A DNA stretch of 64,000 nucleotides from Streptomyces sp. ASQP_92 (GCF_025399895.1 NZ_JAODUA010000010.1:1-64000); one strand, 5' to 3'. Positions 31,247 to 39,568 are shown, numbered from the stretch's first letter. Translations and numbers: made by a program. The notes: generated by a model from the sequence alone, not told the origin.

Positions 31247-31894
31247 GTGATCGTCGCTTTGATCATCGCCTGTGAGGTCGGCTTCTGGGTCCTGCTCGCC
31301 CTCGGCCTCGCCCTGCGTTACGTCGTCGGCATGCGCAGGACGAGCGTGGCGGTCCTGCTGTGCGAGCCGCTCCTGGAAGTCGTGCTGCTCGTGGTGACCG
31401 CCATCGATCTGAAGAACGGCGCACAGCCGGACTGGAAGCACGGCCTGGCCGCCGTCTACATCGGCTTCTCGGTCGTGATGGGCCACGATCTCGTCACCCG
31501 CGTCGACGCCTGGGTCGCGTACCGCTTCGCCGGCGGCCCGAGGCCCGCCCGGGCGCCGCGGGGCGGGGCGGCGAGGACGGCGTACGAGTGGCGGGTGGCG
31601 GGCCGCTTCACCGGCGCCGCGCTGCTCGCGATCGCCCTGCTCCAGGCCGCGATCTGGTACGTCGGCGGCGACGGCGCCACCGACTCGCTGCGGGCATGGC
31701 AGAGCAGGATGCTGGTGGTGATCGGCATCAACCTGATCATCGCGCTGAGCTACACGCTGTTCCCGAAGAAGGCCGAGGAGGCGAAGGGGTCGCCCTCGGT
31801 GCTCGACCGGCTCCTCAAGCCGCCGGCGGATCGCACCGGACAGGACACGCCCGGTCGGCACACAGGGGAGGACCGTACGCTGACCCGGCGGTAG
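31247..31894 (+). CDS. integral membrane protein, function unknown
   Basis: 215 residues with about four hydrophobic segments (VALIIACEVGFWVLLALGLAL, VAVLLCEPLLEVVLLVVTAI, AALLAIALLQAAIWYV, MLVVIGINLIIALSYTLF) and a polar, Pro/Arg-rich C-terminal tail. I do not recognise a named family. The GTG follows GAGGAGA. It is transcribed away from the histidine kinase and lies 23 bases before the OmpR-type regulator, so it may belong to that two-component operon as a membrane partner. Confidence 0.75.
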   Translation: MIVALIIACEVGFWVLLALGLALRYVVGMRRTSVAVLLCEPLLEVVLLVVTAIDLKNGAQPDWKHGLAAVYIGFSVVMGHDLVTRVDAWVAYRFAGGPRPARAPRGGAARTAYEWRVAGRFTGAALLAIALLQAAIWYVGGDGATDSLRAWQSRMLVVIGINLIIALSYTLFPKKAEEAKGSPSVLDRLLKPPADRTGQDTPGRHTGEDRTLTRR

Positions 31895-31917
31895 CCGGAC
31901 GACGTGAGGGAGCGCGG

Positions 31918-32613
31918 ATGAGCGGGCCGAGCCGTGCCAAGGACGTGCTGGTCGTGGACGACGACGACGCGGTGCGCCGCTCCCTGCACCGCGGGCTCGG
32001 GCTGCACGGCTTCCGGGTCCGCACCGCCGACGGGGGACGGGCCGCGCTCGACGCCATCGAGCAGAGCCCGCCCGATGTGCTGGTCCTGGACGTGTCCATG
32101 CCCGGCATGAGCGGCATCGAGGTGTGCGCGGCGCTGCGCCGGTCCGGACACGATCTGCCCGTCCTGATGCTGTCGGCCCTGGACGAGACCGCCGACCGCA
32201 TCGCCGGACTCCAGGCGGGCGGCGACGACTACCTGGTCAAGCCGTTCGCCCTGGAGGAACTGGCGCTGCGGCTGAGCGCCCTGCTGCGCCGGCGGCCGCC
32301 CGGCCCGCACGACGTGGTCCGCGCCTGCGGCCTGGTCGTAGACCCGGCGGCCCGCACCGCCCACCGCGACGGACACCCCCTCGACCTCACCCGGCGCGAG
32401 TTCGCCCTGCTCGAAGTCCTGGCCCGCAACGCCGGACACGTACTGAGCCGCGACCAACTGCTCGAACGGGTCTGGGGGTACGACGTCGAGGTGCGCACCG
32501 ACGCCGTCGACACCTTCGTCAGCTATCTGCGCCGCAAGCTGGAGGCCGACGGCGCGTCCCGGCTCGTGCACACCGTGCGGGGCGTGGGCTTCGTCCTGAG
32601 GGAACGGCCGTGA
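31918..32613 (+). CDS. OmpR-type response regulator
   Basis: 231 residues. The receiver (VVDDDDAVRRSL, phosphoacceptor near Asp58 in VLVLDVSMPGMSG, lysine in YLVKPFALEEL) is followed by a winged-helix DNA-binding domain (LDLTRREFALLEVLARNAG, LSRDQLLERVWGYD, VDTFVSYLRRKLE). The ATG at 31918 begins after a GAGGGAG sequence. It overlaps the next gene, its histidine kinase, by four bases. Targets are unknown; the two exported proteins immediately downstream of the kinase are likely candidates. Confidence 0.94.
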   Translation: MSGPSRAKDVLVVDDDDAVRRSLHRGLGLHGFRVRTADGGRAALDAIEQSPPDVLVLDVSMPGMSGIEVCAALRRSGHDLPVLMLSALDETADRIAGLQAGGDDYLVKPFALEELALRLSALLRRRPPGPHDVVRACGLVVDPAARTAHRDGHPLDLTRREFALLEVLARNAGHVLSRDQLLERVWGYDVEVRTDAVDTFVSYLRRKLEADGASRLVHTVRGVGFVLRERP

Positions 32614-34070
32614 AGCTCTCCACCCGGATCGCGCTCGCCGTCGGCGTCACCGTCCCGCTCCTGGTGCTGGCCTGCGGCGGCCTGCTGCTCGCCCTGGTCG
32701 CCCGCGATCTGCACCGCGCGGAGGACAGCCACCTCAAGGCCCGCGCGGCCGCGATCGCCCCGGACGCCCGTACCCTGCTGCGCGCCGCCGCCAACGATCG
32801 GCCGACCGCCGAGGAGAACCGCCAACGCAGGCTGTTCAACGCCGCGTTGGACGTCGGCGTACGGCTCACCGGCCCCGACGAAACCTACAGCGGCGGACCC
32901 CAGCCCGGCCCCTCGGTGGCGCTGCCCGCGCCCGGCGGAGGGCCGGTCACCGTGCGGGGCGCCGGGCGCGGCTGGCGGGCGTACGCGCTGCCGCTCACGG
33001 GGCCTCAGGTCTCCGGCACGCTGTGGGTGTTCGCGCCGGACACCGCGAGCCGCGCCCAACTCGCCCTGGTGCGCGGGCGGGTGGCGACCACGGCGCTGCT
33101 CGCCGCCCCGCTGTCCGCGCTGCTCGCCTGGGCCATCGCGAACGGGGCGACCCGCCCGCTGGGCCGGCTGCGCAAGGCGGCGGCCGGGCTCGACCCGAGG
33201 ACGACGTCGGTACGTCTGGAACACCGCCCGACCCGGATCGTCGAGGTGGACGAGCTGGCCGCCACCCTCGGCACGGTCCTGGCCCGCTACGACGAGCAGG
33301 CCGCCCGCACCGCCGAGGCCCTGGACACCGCCCGCTCCTTCTCCGCGGCCGCCTCGCACGAACTGCGCAACCCGCTGATGAGCATCGGCACCAACCTCGA
33401 CGTCCTGGCCCACCCGGGGCTCCCGGACGGCGAGCGCGCCGAGGTCGTCGAGGAGCTGCGGCGCGAGCACCGGCGGCTGCTCGGGATGCTGGTGGCCCTG
33501 CGCGAGCTGGGGCGCGGCGATCTGGTGGAGGCCGACGCGTTCCACCCGCTCGACGTGGCGGAGGTCGCCGACGCCGCGGTCGCCGAGGCGCGACGGCGCG
33601 CCCCGGACGCCGAGATCGCCCTGAACGCGCGGGCCGCGCCGGTGCACGGCTGGGAGCCCGGCGTCCGCATCCTGCTCGACAACCTCATCGGCAACGCGCT
33701 CACGCACGGCAGGGACGGGGCGGGGCGGGCCGAGGTCGCGGTCACCGTGGCCCGTGACGGCGACCAGGTGCTGGTCACCGTCGACGACCGGGGGCCGGGC
33801 ATCACACCCGCCGACCGTCAGGAGGTGTTCCGCCGCTTCCACCGGGGGCCCGCCAGTACGGGCTCCGGGCTCGGGCTCACCCTGGTCGCCCAGCAGGCTG
33901 CGCTGCACCGCGGCACCGTCGAACTCGGCGAGGGGCCGGGCGGGACGGGTACCCGCTGTACGGTGCGGCTGCCCGTCAGGGGGCCGGAGGGGAGTCAACT
34001 CCCGCTCCGGCGGGACTGGTTGACGGTCACGGCGGGGCGGTCACAGAGTTCCCACAAAGAGCCGTCCTAG
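32610..34070 (+). CDS. sensor histidine kinase (OmpR partner)
   Basis: 486 residues. An N-terminal membrane helix (about 5-35), an extracellular domain of about 115 residues, a second membrane helix (about 150-180, TTALLAAPLSALLAWAIANG), a HAMP-like linker, the H-box FSAAASHELRNPLMSIG with the phosphorylated histidine near residue 250, and a C-terminal ATPase with an N-box (LLDNLIGNALTHG), DDRGPGI and a GSGLGLTL motif. The GTG at 32610 overlaps the regulator stop (GTGA). It has a typical periplasm-sensing layout; the ligand is unknown. Confidence 0.93.
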   Translation: MKLSTRIALAVGVTVPLLVLACGGLLLALVARDLHRAEDSHLKARAAAIAPDARTLLRAAANDRPTAEENRQRRLFNAALDVGVRLTGPDETYSGGPQPGPSVALPAPGGGPVTVRGAGRGWRAYALPLTGPQVSGTLWVFAPDTASRAQLALVRGRVATTALLAAPLSALLAWAIANGATRPLGRLRKAAAGLDPRTTSVRLEHRPTRIVEVDELAATLGTVLARYDEQAARTAEALDTARSFSAAASHELRNPLMSIGTNLDVLAHPGLPDGERAEVVEELRREHRRLLGMLVALRELGRGDLVEADAFHPLDVAEVADAAVAEARRRAPDAEIALNARAAPVHGWEPGVRILLDNLIGNALTHGRDGAGRAEVAVTVARDGDQVLVTVDDRGPGITPADRQEVFRRFHRGPASTGSGLGLTLVAQQAALHRGTVELGEGPGGTGTRCTVRLPVRGPEGSQLPLRRDWLTVTAGRSQSSHKEPS

Positions 34071-34114
34071 CGTGCGGGCGTATCGGACACCCGTACCTCA
34101 GGGAGGCATCTGCC

Positions 34115-34534
34115 ATGCGCAACGCCATCATCCGCCGCCGTCGCCGTCTCGCGGCGGCCGCCCTCGCCGCGACGGCCGTGCTGACCGTCACCGCGCCCAG
34201 CGCCTTCGCCGACTCTTCGCCGTCGCCCGCCGCCACGGCGAAGGCGCCCACGGGCGACGGCGCCAAGGGCATCTGCAAGCGCGAACCCAAGACCGAGAAG
34301 CACCTCGAACGCGCCCTGAACCGCCTCGGCGGGGGAGCGGGCACGGTGGGCTCCGTGGCCCGGCTGCAACAGCGGGTGGACGACGCGAAGAAGGAGGGCC
34401 ACACCGCGATCGCGACCTACCTCGACCACCGGCTCACCTACCGCAAGGGCCTGGTGACGACGCTCCAGCAGCGGCAGAAGGACCTCAAGGACGTGGCCTC
34501 CTGGTGCGCGGCCAACGACAACGGGAAGAAGTGA
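34115..34534 (+). CDS. small secreted protein, function unknown
   Basis: 139 residues with a clear signal peptide: several N-terminal arginines, a hydrophobic AAAALAATAVLTV core and a likely cut after SAFA near residue 32. The Arg-rich start is typical of Streptomyces exported proteins. The mature part is about 105 residues, helical and charged, with two cysteines (in GICKREP and SWCAAND) that could form a disulfide bond. I do not recognise a family. It follows the kinase by 44 bases with its own GGGAGG site, and its stop overlaps the next start. Confidence 0.75.
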   Translation: MRNAIIRRRRRLAAAALAATAVLTVTAPSAFADSSPSPAATAKAPTGDGAKGICKREPKTEKHLERALNRLGGGAGTVGSVARLQQRVDDAKKEGHTAIATYLDHRLTYRKGLVTTLQQRQKDLKDVASWCAANDNGKK

Positions 34535-34734
34535 TGCGTGCGGGGGGTGTGGGGCCGGCCATCGCGGCGGTGGCCCTGGCGGGCGGGCTCGTGACGGGCT
34601 GTACGCACTCCCATGCGGCGGGGTCTTCGGGGTCTTCGGAGTCGTCGGGAACGGAGCGGCAGATGGGGGAGAGGGTGTCCGACGCGGAGTCCGCGGCAGC
34701 GGCGGCCGACACGGACGCGGCGGGCTCCCCCTGA
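34534..34734 (+). CDS. small putative lipoprotein
   Basis: 66 residues. An N-terminal hydrophobic segment ends in the lipobox-like LVTGC (Cys near residue 23), followed by a Ser/Gly/Glu/Ala-rich low-complexity tail. The ATG shares one base with the stop of the preceding secreted-protein gene, arguing for coupled expression. No family is recognised; the coding potential rests on the lipobox, the overlap and a plausible codon bias. Confidence 0.6.
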   Translation: MRAGGVGPAIAAVALAGGLVTGCTHSHAAGSSGSSESSGTERQMGERVSDAESAAAAADTDAAGSP

Positions 34735-34744
34735 CCCGGGGCGC

Positions 34745-34894
34745 GTTTTCCCACCCACCCGCCCGTGCGGCAGGGTCGGTCGGTTCCGGCCCCCCTGGGG
34801 CTCCGCCCCAGACCCCGGGGTGTTTTCCCACCCACCCGCCCGTGCGGCGGGGTCGGTCGGTTCCGGCCCTCCTGGGGCTCCGCCCCAGACCCCG
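34745..34894. repeat. 77-bp tandem duplication carrying CTGGGG hairpins
   Basis: Two near-identical copies (34745-34821 and 34822 to about 34894) of a unit beginning GTTTTCCCACCCACCC and ending in the hairpin CTGGGGCTCCGCCCCAG (at 34795 and 34872). They differ at only a few positions, so the duplication is recent. This is the first part of the 529-base gene-free gap from 34735 to 35263. Confidence 0.85.
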
Positions 34895-34990
34895 TTCGCG
34901 CCTTAAGGGCGCTCGTCCTCAATCGCCGGACGGGCTGAAATGCCCGATGCGGGCCAGCACCAGTGCCGTTAGGGGCGCGGGGAACTGCGC
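34872..34990. repeat. composite dispersed repeat, copy B
   Basis: The hairpin at 34872-34888, a 54-base core at 34908-34961 that is identical to 26994-27047, and the first 19-mer GGGGCGCGGGGAACTGCGC at 34972. The order is the same as in copy A next to the chitinase gene, so the whole block spread as a unit. Confidence 0.85.
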
Positions 34991-35214
34991 GAAAAGCGAC
35001 CACGGCCCGCAGGGTCGAGAGGGGTTAGGGGCGCGGGGAACTGCGCGAGGAGCGTCCACGACCCGCAGTCCGAAGCGGGTTCAGGGGCGCGGGGAACTGC
35101 GCGAGAAGCGACCACGACCCGCAGGCTGAAGCGGGTTCAGGGGCGCGGGGAACTGCGCGAGAAGCGACCACGACCCGCAGGCTGAAGCGGGTTCAGGGGC
35201 GCGGGGAACTGCGC
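34972..35214. repeat. tandem array of a 56-bp repeat
   Basis: Five copies of GGGGCGCGGGGAACTGCGC start at 34972, 35028, 35084, 35140 and 35196, exactly 56 bases apart. The 37 bases between copies are also similar (CGACCCGCAG, GAAGCGGGTTCA), the last two units being almost identical. This is a tandem repeat rather than a CRISPR array. Bases 35215-35263 hold an A run and C-rich sequence without a clear feature. Confidence 0.9.
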
Positions 35215-35263
35215 AAAAAAGGGCCCCCGGGAGATGCCCCCCGAACGTGCGGCCCCCCGAGCC

Positions 35264-35836
35264 TTACCTCTCCCCACCCGGGACCCACAACACATCCCCC
35301 ACCCCCTTGTTCGCCGAACGGGCCAGGATGAACAGCAGGTCGGAGAGGCGGTTGAGGTAGGTCGCCGTCAGGGGGTTCATGACGGGGGCGTGGGCCTCAA
35401 GGGCCGCCCACGTCGAGCGTTCCGCGCGCCGCACCACCGTGCACGCCTGGTGCAGCAGCGCCGCGCCGGGCGTGCCGCCCGGCAGGATGAAGCTGCGCAG
35501 CTTCTCCAGGTCCTCCAGGAAGTGGTCGCAGTCCGCCTCCAGCTTGTCGACGTAGGACTGCTCCACCCGCAGCGGCGGGTACTCCGGGTTCTCGACGACC
35601 GGCGTCGCGAGGTCCGCGCCGACGTCGAAGAGGTCGTTCTGGACCCGGACGAGGACCTTCACGACCTCCTCGGGGAGCTGCCCGAGCGCGATGGCCGTGC
35701 CGATGACCGCGTTGGCCTCGTTGGCGTCGGCGTACGCCGCGATCCGCAGATCGGTCTTGGCGGTCCGGCTCATGTCGCCGAGGGCGGTGGTGCCCTGGTC
35801 GCCGGTGCGGGTGTAGATGCGCGTCAGATTGACCAT
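35264..35836 (-). CDS. PduO-type ATP:cob(I)alamin adenosyltransferase
   Basis: Transfers adenosyl from ATP to cob(I)alamin, making coenzyme B12 for mutases such as methylmalonyl-CoA mutase. The 190-residue protein has the ATP-binding N-terminus IYTRTGDQGTT, DLRIAAYADANEANA, the middle VQNDLFDVGADLATP, and the C-terminal signature RRAERS and NRLSDLLFILAR. The ATG at 35836 lacks a ribosome binding site and has TACTCT six bases upstream, within the end of the preceding permease gene region, so it appears to be read from its own leaderless promoter. A methylmalonyl-CoA epimerase and MeaB at 55-58 kb would be functional partners. Confidence 0.93.
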   Translation of the reverse strand: MVNLTRIYTRTGDQGTTALGDMSRTAKTDLRIAAYADANEANAVIGTAIALGQLPEEVVKVLVRVQNDLFDVGADLATPVVENPEYPPLRVEQSYVDKLEADCDHFLEDLEKLRSFILPGGTPGAALLHQACTVVRRAERSTWAALEAHAPVMNPLTATYLNRLSDLLFILARSANKGVGDVLWVPGGER

Positions 35837-35848
35837 GCCGCCAGAGTA
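35837..35848 (-). promoter_or_regulatory. -10 element for leaderless adenosyltransferase gene (TACTCT)
   Basis: On the minus strand TACTCT (35848-35843) is followed by six bases and the ATG at 35836. A TTCCGG at a 16-base spacing might be the -35 box. Confidence 0.45.
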
Positions 35849-35849
35849 G

Positions 35850-36611
35850 TTACGCTCCGGCCGTCCGGAAGACGCGTGTGCCCACCGTCACGGCGAGCGC
35901 CGCGAATCCCGCCGCCACCAGGGCCCCGTACAGCATGGTCGTGGTGGCGTACGAGCCGAGATAGGCGTCCCGTACCGCGTCCACCAGATAGCGGAACGGC
36001 ATGAGGTGGGACAGGACGTCCAGCCAGGTCGGCGCGAGCGTCATGGGCAGCATCAGGCCGGACAGCAGCATCGACGGCATCGCCAGGGCGTTGACCGCCG
36101 GACCGAACCCCTGCGGGGTGCGCACCTTCATGGCGAGCGCGTAGGACAGGGAGGCCAGCGACAGGGTCAGCAGCGCCACGAAGGCGAAGCCGATCAGCAC
36201 CCCCGCGAGCGGCGCGCGCAGGCCCATGACCAGGGCGGCCAGGACGAGCAGCACCGCCTGGAAGACGAACAGGGCGGAGTCCCGCAGGACGCGGCCCAGC
36301 AGCAGCGCCAGGCGTGAGACGGGGGTGACGCGCATGCGCTCCACCACGCCCCAGTTGTTCTCGATGATGATCGCGAATCCCGCGAACGAGGCGCCGAACA
36401 GGGCGAGTTGGAGCAGCAGGCCGGGCACCAGGACCTGCCAGGAGCTGCCGTGCGAGCCCAGCGGCATACCCGTCAGGAGCGGGCCGAAGAAGAACAGGTA
36501 GAGCAGCGGCATCAGCACGCCGAAGAGGATCTGGAACTTGGAGCGCAGGGTCGCGCGGGCGTACCTGCCGAAGATGAGGGCGGTGTCGCTGAGCAGGGGC
36601 GGGATGGTCAC
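35850..36611 (-). CDS. ABC-2 type exporter permease
   Basis: About 253 residues with six hydrophobic segments and the ABC-2 signature region (LNALAMPSMLLSGLMLPMTLAPTWL). The family moves drugs, lipids or polymers outward. The GTG at 36611 overlaps the stop of the ATPase gene (GTGA), so the pair is coupled; a longer frame reaching 37160 lies inside the ATPase gene and is not used. Substrate unknown, but layout and the divergent TetR regulator suggest a DrrAB-like drug efflux pump. Confidence 0.9.
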   Translation of the reverse strand: MTIPPLLSDTALIFGRYARATLRSKFQILFGVLMPLLYLFFFGPLLTGMPLGSHGSSWQVLVPGLLLQLALFGASFAGFAIIIENNWGVVERMRVTPVSRLALLLGRVLRDSALFVFQAVLLVLAALVMGLRAPLAGVLIGFAFVALLTLSLASLSYALAMKVRTPQGFGPAVNALAMPSMLLSGLMLPMTLAPTWLDVLSHLMPFRYLVDAVRDAYLGSYATTTMLYGALVAAGFAALAVTVGTRVFRTAGA

Positions 36612-37402
36612 GGGGCGTCCTGGAGGGCTACGGGGGCGGAGTCCTGCGGGGTGATGGTGCGTCCGGTGATGGCGAGGAAGGCCTCCTGGAGCGAGGCGCC
36701 GGGGCCGCTCGCGTACCGGGTCTTGAGGTCGGCCGGGGTGCCCTCGGCCACGATCACGCCCCGGTCGACGATCACCAGACGGTCGGCGAGGGCGTCGGCC
36801 TCGTCGAGGTAGTGGGTGGTGAGGAAGACGGTGGTGCCGTGCTCCGCGCGGATCCGGCGGACCAGGTCCCACAGGTCGGCGCGGCTGCCCGGGTCGAGCC
36901 CGGTGGTCGGCTCGTCGAGGAAGAGCACGGCCGGCCGGTGGGTGAGGCCCATCGCGATGTCGAGCCGCCGGCGCTGGCCACCGGAGAGCGTGGCCGTGGT
37001 GCGTTCCAGGAGGTCGCCGAGCCCGAGGTCGGCCGCCAACTCCTCGGCGCGCAGGGCGGCTTGGGACTTGGTGAGCCGGTAGAGGCGGCCCTGGGTGACC
37101 AGTTCCTCGCGTACCGAGATGGTGGGGTCGACGCCGCCCGACTGGGCCACGTAACCGCACGCCCGCCGCACCCCGGCCGGGTCGCGCAGCAGATCGTGGC
37201 CGGCCACCGTCGCGGCGCCGCCGGTCGGCGCGAGCAGGGTGGTGAGCATGCGCAGGGTCGTGGTCTTGCCCGCGCCGTTGGGGCCGAGGAGGCCGAGGAT
37301 CTCGCCGGCCCGGACGGTCAGGTCGATGCCGCGTACTGCTTCGACCGGTCCGGCCCTGCCCGGGAAGGTCCGGGCGAGCCCGGCCGTGCTGATGATTGCC
37401 AT
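36608..37402 (-). CDS. ABC exporter ATPase (DrrA-like)
   Basis: 264 residues: Walker A GPNGAGKTTT, Q-loop, signature LSGGQRRRLDIAMGL, Walker B VLFLDEPTTGLDP, switch His in FLTTHYLDEAD. It drives the permease encoded next. The ATG follows CTGGGGTC, and the promoter region overlaps a palindrome shared with the divergent tetR gene, so TetR-mediated repression is likely. Confidence 0.94.
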   Translation of the reverse strand: MAIISTAGLARTFPGRAGPVEAVRGIDLTVRAGEILGLLGPNGAGKTTTLRMLTTLLAPTGGAATVAGHDLLRDPAGVRRACGYVAQSGGVDPTISVREELVTQGRLYRLTKSQAALRAEELAADLGLGDLLERTTATLSGGQRRRLDIAMGLTHRPAVLFLDEPTTGLDPGSRADLWDLVRRIRAEHGTTVFLTTHYLDEADALADRLVIVDRGVIVAEGTPADLKTRYASGPGASLQEAFLAITGRTITPQDSAPVALQDAP

Positions 37403-37421
37403 GACCCCAGAAAAACAGAGT

Positions 37422-37456
37422 CGCTTAAATTTTGCAACGGCACCAAAATTAAAGCG
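37422..37456. promoter_or_regulatory. TetR operator palindrome
   Basis: CGCTTAAATTTTG (37422-37434) and CAAAATTAAAGCG (37444-37456) are inverted repeats with one mismatch and a 9-base spacer. The site is strikingly AT rich for this genome. Its right arm overlaps a TTAAAG (37449-37454) that stands 18 bases before TACTCT (37473-37478), a plausible -35/-10 pair for tetR, so binding would block both divergent promoters. Confidence 0.8.
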
Positions 37457-37484
37457 TGTGCACGGGATCGCCTACTCTGATGCC

Positions 37485-38126
37485 ATGGCAGAAGGGCTCA
37501 GGGAGCGCAAGAAGCGCGAGACGCGGCAGCGGATCTCGGACCTGGCCACCGGGCTCTTCATGGAGCGCGGCTTCGAGGCGGTCACGATCGCCGAGATCGC
37601 CGAGGTGGCCGACGTCTCGGTGAACACCGTCTACAACTACTTCCCCGCCAAGGAGGACCTGTTCCTCGACCGCAGCCGGGGCATCGTCGACCGGCTCTCG
37701 CGCTGGGTGCGCGGCCGCGACGAAGGGGAGTCGGCCGCCGGGGCGGTCCTGCGCGAGCTGCGCGCGGAGGTCGAGTCGGTGTCGCCGCGCGTCGGCCTGA
37801 TGGAGGGCTACAGCCGGTTCATGGCCGTCATCCACGAATCGCCCTCGCTCAAGGCCCGGCTGTGGGCGGTGGGCCAGGAGGTCCTGGAGAACCTGGACGC
37901 GACCCTGCGCGACGAGGTCGGCGCGCCCCCCGAAGAAGCGCTGCCCTCGCTGGTGGCCGGTCAGCTCAGCTGGGTCCACCAGACGGCCATGGGCGCCATC
38001 AGCCGCGAGATGATGGCGGGCCGCGACCCCAAGGTCGTCTCCCGAGAGGTGCTCGTCCTGATCGACGAGATGGAGGGGCTCCTGGGGGACAAGGTGCTCA
38101 ACTACGCCGTACGGGGCGCCCGCTGA
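37485..38126 (+). CDS. TetR-family repressor
   Basis: 213 residues. The N-terminal helix-turn-helix is clear (ERKKRETRQRISDLATGLF, VTIAEIAEVADVSVNTVYNYF, PAKEDLF); the C-terminal ligand-binding domain is not assigned to a known subfamily. It is divergent from the ABC exporter genes and shares a palindromic operator with them, so it probably represses the pump and itself until a ligand binds. The ATG at 37485 lies six bases after TACTCT, with no ribosome binding site, consistent with a leaderless mRNA. The open frame upstream to 37239 lies in the ATPase gene. Confidence 0.92.
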   Translation: MAEGLRERKKRETRQRISDLATGLFMERGFEAVTIAEIAEVADVSVNTVYNYFPAKEDLFLDRSRGIVDRLSRWVRGRDEGESAAGAVLRELRAEVESVSPRVGLMEGYSRFMAVIHESPSLKARLWAVGQEVLENLDATLRDEVGAPPEEALPSLVAGQLSWVHQTAMGAISREMMAGRDPKVVSREVLVLIDEMEGLLGDKVLNYAVRGAR

Positions 38127-38260
38127 GACCCACCTCACGCCGCCGGTGTGATGTCCGTCATCCGAGACGTGACGCGTATTACTTAGCACTCCCAGAAGGC
38201 CTCCCGGCCGATAGCCTCCGCCAAGAAGGCTTGGGTGGAAACCTGTTGGAGGGAAGTGTC

Positions 38261-39109
38261 GTGGCCAGGAAGCTCGCCGTCATCGGAGCCGGACTCATGG
38301 GGTCCGGTATCGCGCAGGTCTCGGCCCAGGCGGGCTGGGACGTCGTGCTGCGCGACGTCACCGACGAGGCCCTCACCCGGGGCACCGACGGCATCAAGGC
38401 CTCGTACGACCGGTTCGTGAGCAAGGGGAAGCTGGCCGCCGAGGACGCCGAGGCCGCGCTCGCCCGCATCACCACCACCACCGATCTGGACGCCGCCGCC
38501 GACGTCGACATCGTCGTCGAGGCCGTCTTCGAGAAGCTGGAGGTCAAGCACGAGATCTTCCGCACGCTCGACAAGATCGTGCGCCCGGAGACCGTGCTCG
38601 CCTCCAACACCTCCGCCATCCCGATCACCAAGATCGCGGCGGCCACCGAGCACCCCGAGCGGGTCGTCGGCGTCCACTTCTTCTCGCCGGTCCCGATGAT
38701 GCAGCTCTGCGAGCTGGTGCGCGGCTACAAGACCAGCGACGAAACCCTGGCCGCCGCGCGGGAGTTCGCCGAGTCCGTCGGCAAGACCTGCATCGTCGTC
38801 AACCGCGACGTGGCCGGCTTCGTCACCACCCGCCTCATCTCGGCGCTCGTCGTCGAGGCCGCGAAGCTGTACGAGTCGGGCGTGGCCAGCGCCGAGGACA
38901 TCGACCTCGCCTGCAAGCTGGGCTTCGGCCACGCGATGGGCCCGCTCGCCACCGCCGACCTCACCGGCGTGGACATCCTGCTGCACGCCACCAGCAACAT
39001 CTACACGGAGTCCCAGGACGAGAAGTTCGCCCCGCCGGAGCTGATGCGCCGGATGGTGGACGCGGGTGACATCGGTCGCAAGAGCGGGCAGGGCTTCTAC
39101 AAGCACTGA
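38261..39109 (+). CDS. 3-hydroxybutyryl-CoA dehydrogenase
   Basis: Reduces acetoacetyl-CoA to 3-hydroxybutyryl-CoA with NAD(P)H, linking to butyryl-CoA and ethylmalonyl-CoA metabolism. 282 residues: Rossmann motif VIGAGLMGSGIAQ, the SNTSAIPI and HFFSPVPMMQL motifs with the catalytic His, and a C-terminal helical domain ending GRKSGQGFYKH. The GTG at 38261 follows TTGGAGGGAAG; the longer open frame from 37862 overlaps tetR. An acetoacetyl-CoA thiolase is encoded at 55575, supplying the substrate. Confidence 0.94.
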   Translation: MARKLAVIGAGLMGSGIAQVSAQAGWDVVLRDVTDEALTRGTDGIKASYDRFVSKGKLAAEDAEAALARITTTTDLDAAADVDIVVEAVFEKLEVKHEIFRTLDKIVRPETVLASNTSAIPITKIAAATEHPERVVGVHFFSPVPMMQLCELVRGYKTSDETLAAAREFAESVGKTCIVVNRDVAGFVTTRLISALVVEAAKLYESGVASAEDIDLACKLGFGHAMGPLATADLTGVDILLHATSNIYTESQDEKFAPPELMRRMVDAGDIGRKSGQGFYKH

Positions 39110-39244
39110 ACCGCCGACCGCCCGAGACCTCACCCCCAGGGGTGAATTAGGTATCGGTTGGCTCACGGGCGGCAACTTCTGCGGCCGTCGGGCAGTCAGT
39201 TGTTGAGTCGGTTGTCGAAAAGCCAAGCACTCTCGGGAGCGCAT

Positions 39245-39568
39245 ATGCACATCAGGGGCGACCACGTCGAGCTGGTCGTCGGGGGCCGCCTCGACGTCCG
39301 CAGCGCGGCGGACGCCCGTACGGCCCTGCACTCGGCGGTCGACGACGGGGCCGGTGACCTCGTGCTCGACCTCACCGAACTGGACTCGTGGGACGCCACC
39401 GGACTCGGCGTCATCATGGGAGCCCACCGCCGGGCCGGCCGGTGCGGTCGCCGCCTCGTGCTGCGCGGCGTGCCGCCGCAGATGCAGCGCCTCCTGGTCG
39501 CCACCCGGCTGCACCGCATCCTCGCCATCGAGGGCGGCATCGTGGCCGAGGCCCTGCCGCGCGTCTAG
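39245..39568 (+). CDS. STAS-domain protein (anti-sigma antagonist type)
   Basis: 107 residues covering one STAS domain: VVGGRLDVRSAADARTAL, then VLDLTELDSWDATGLGVI, where the Ser or Thr phosphorylated in SpoIIAA-like proteins would lie, followed by GAHRRAGRCGRRLVLRG. Such proteins bind anti-sigma factors in a phosphorylation-controlled way. No anti-sigma factor or sigma gene is adjacent; the next gene is a large membrane NTPase, which might be a partner. The ATG follows GGGAG. Confidence 0.85.
   Translation: MHIRGDHVELVVGGRLDVRSAADARTALHSAVDDGAGDLVLDLTELDSWDATGLGVIMGAHRRAGRCGRRLVLRGVPPQMQRLLVATRLHRILAIEGGIVAEALPRV

Noticed and set aside
34972-35214. CRISPR array
   Set aside because: Units are regular, but the intervals between the 19-mers are themselves similar, there are no unique spacers and no cas genes.
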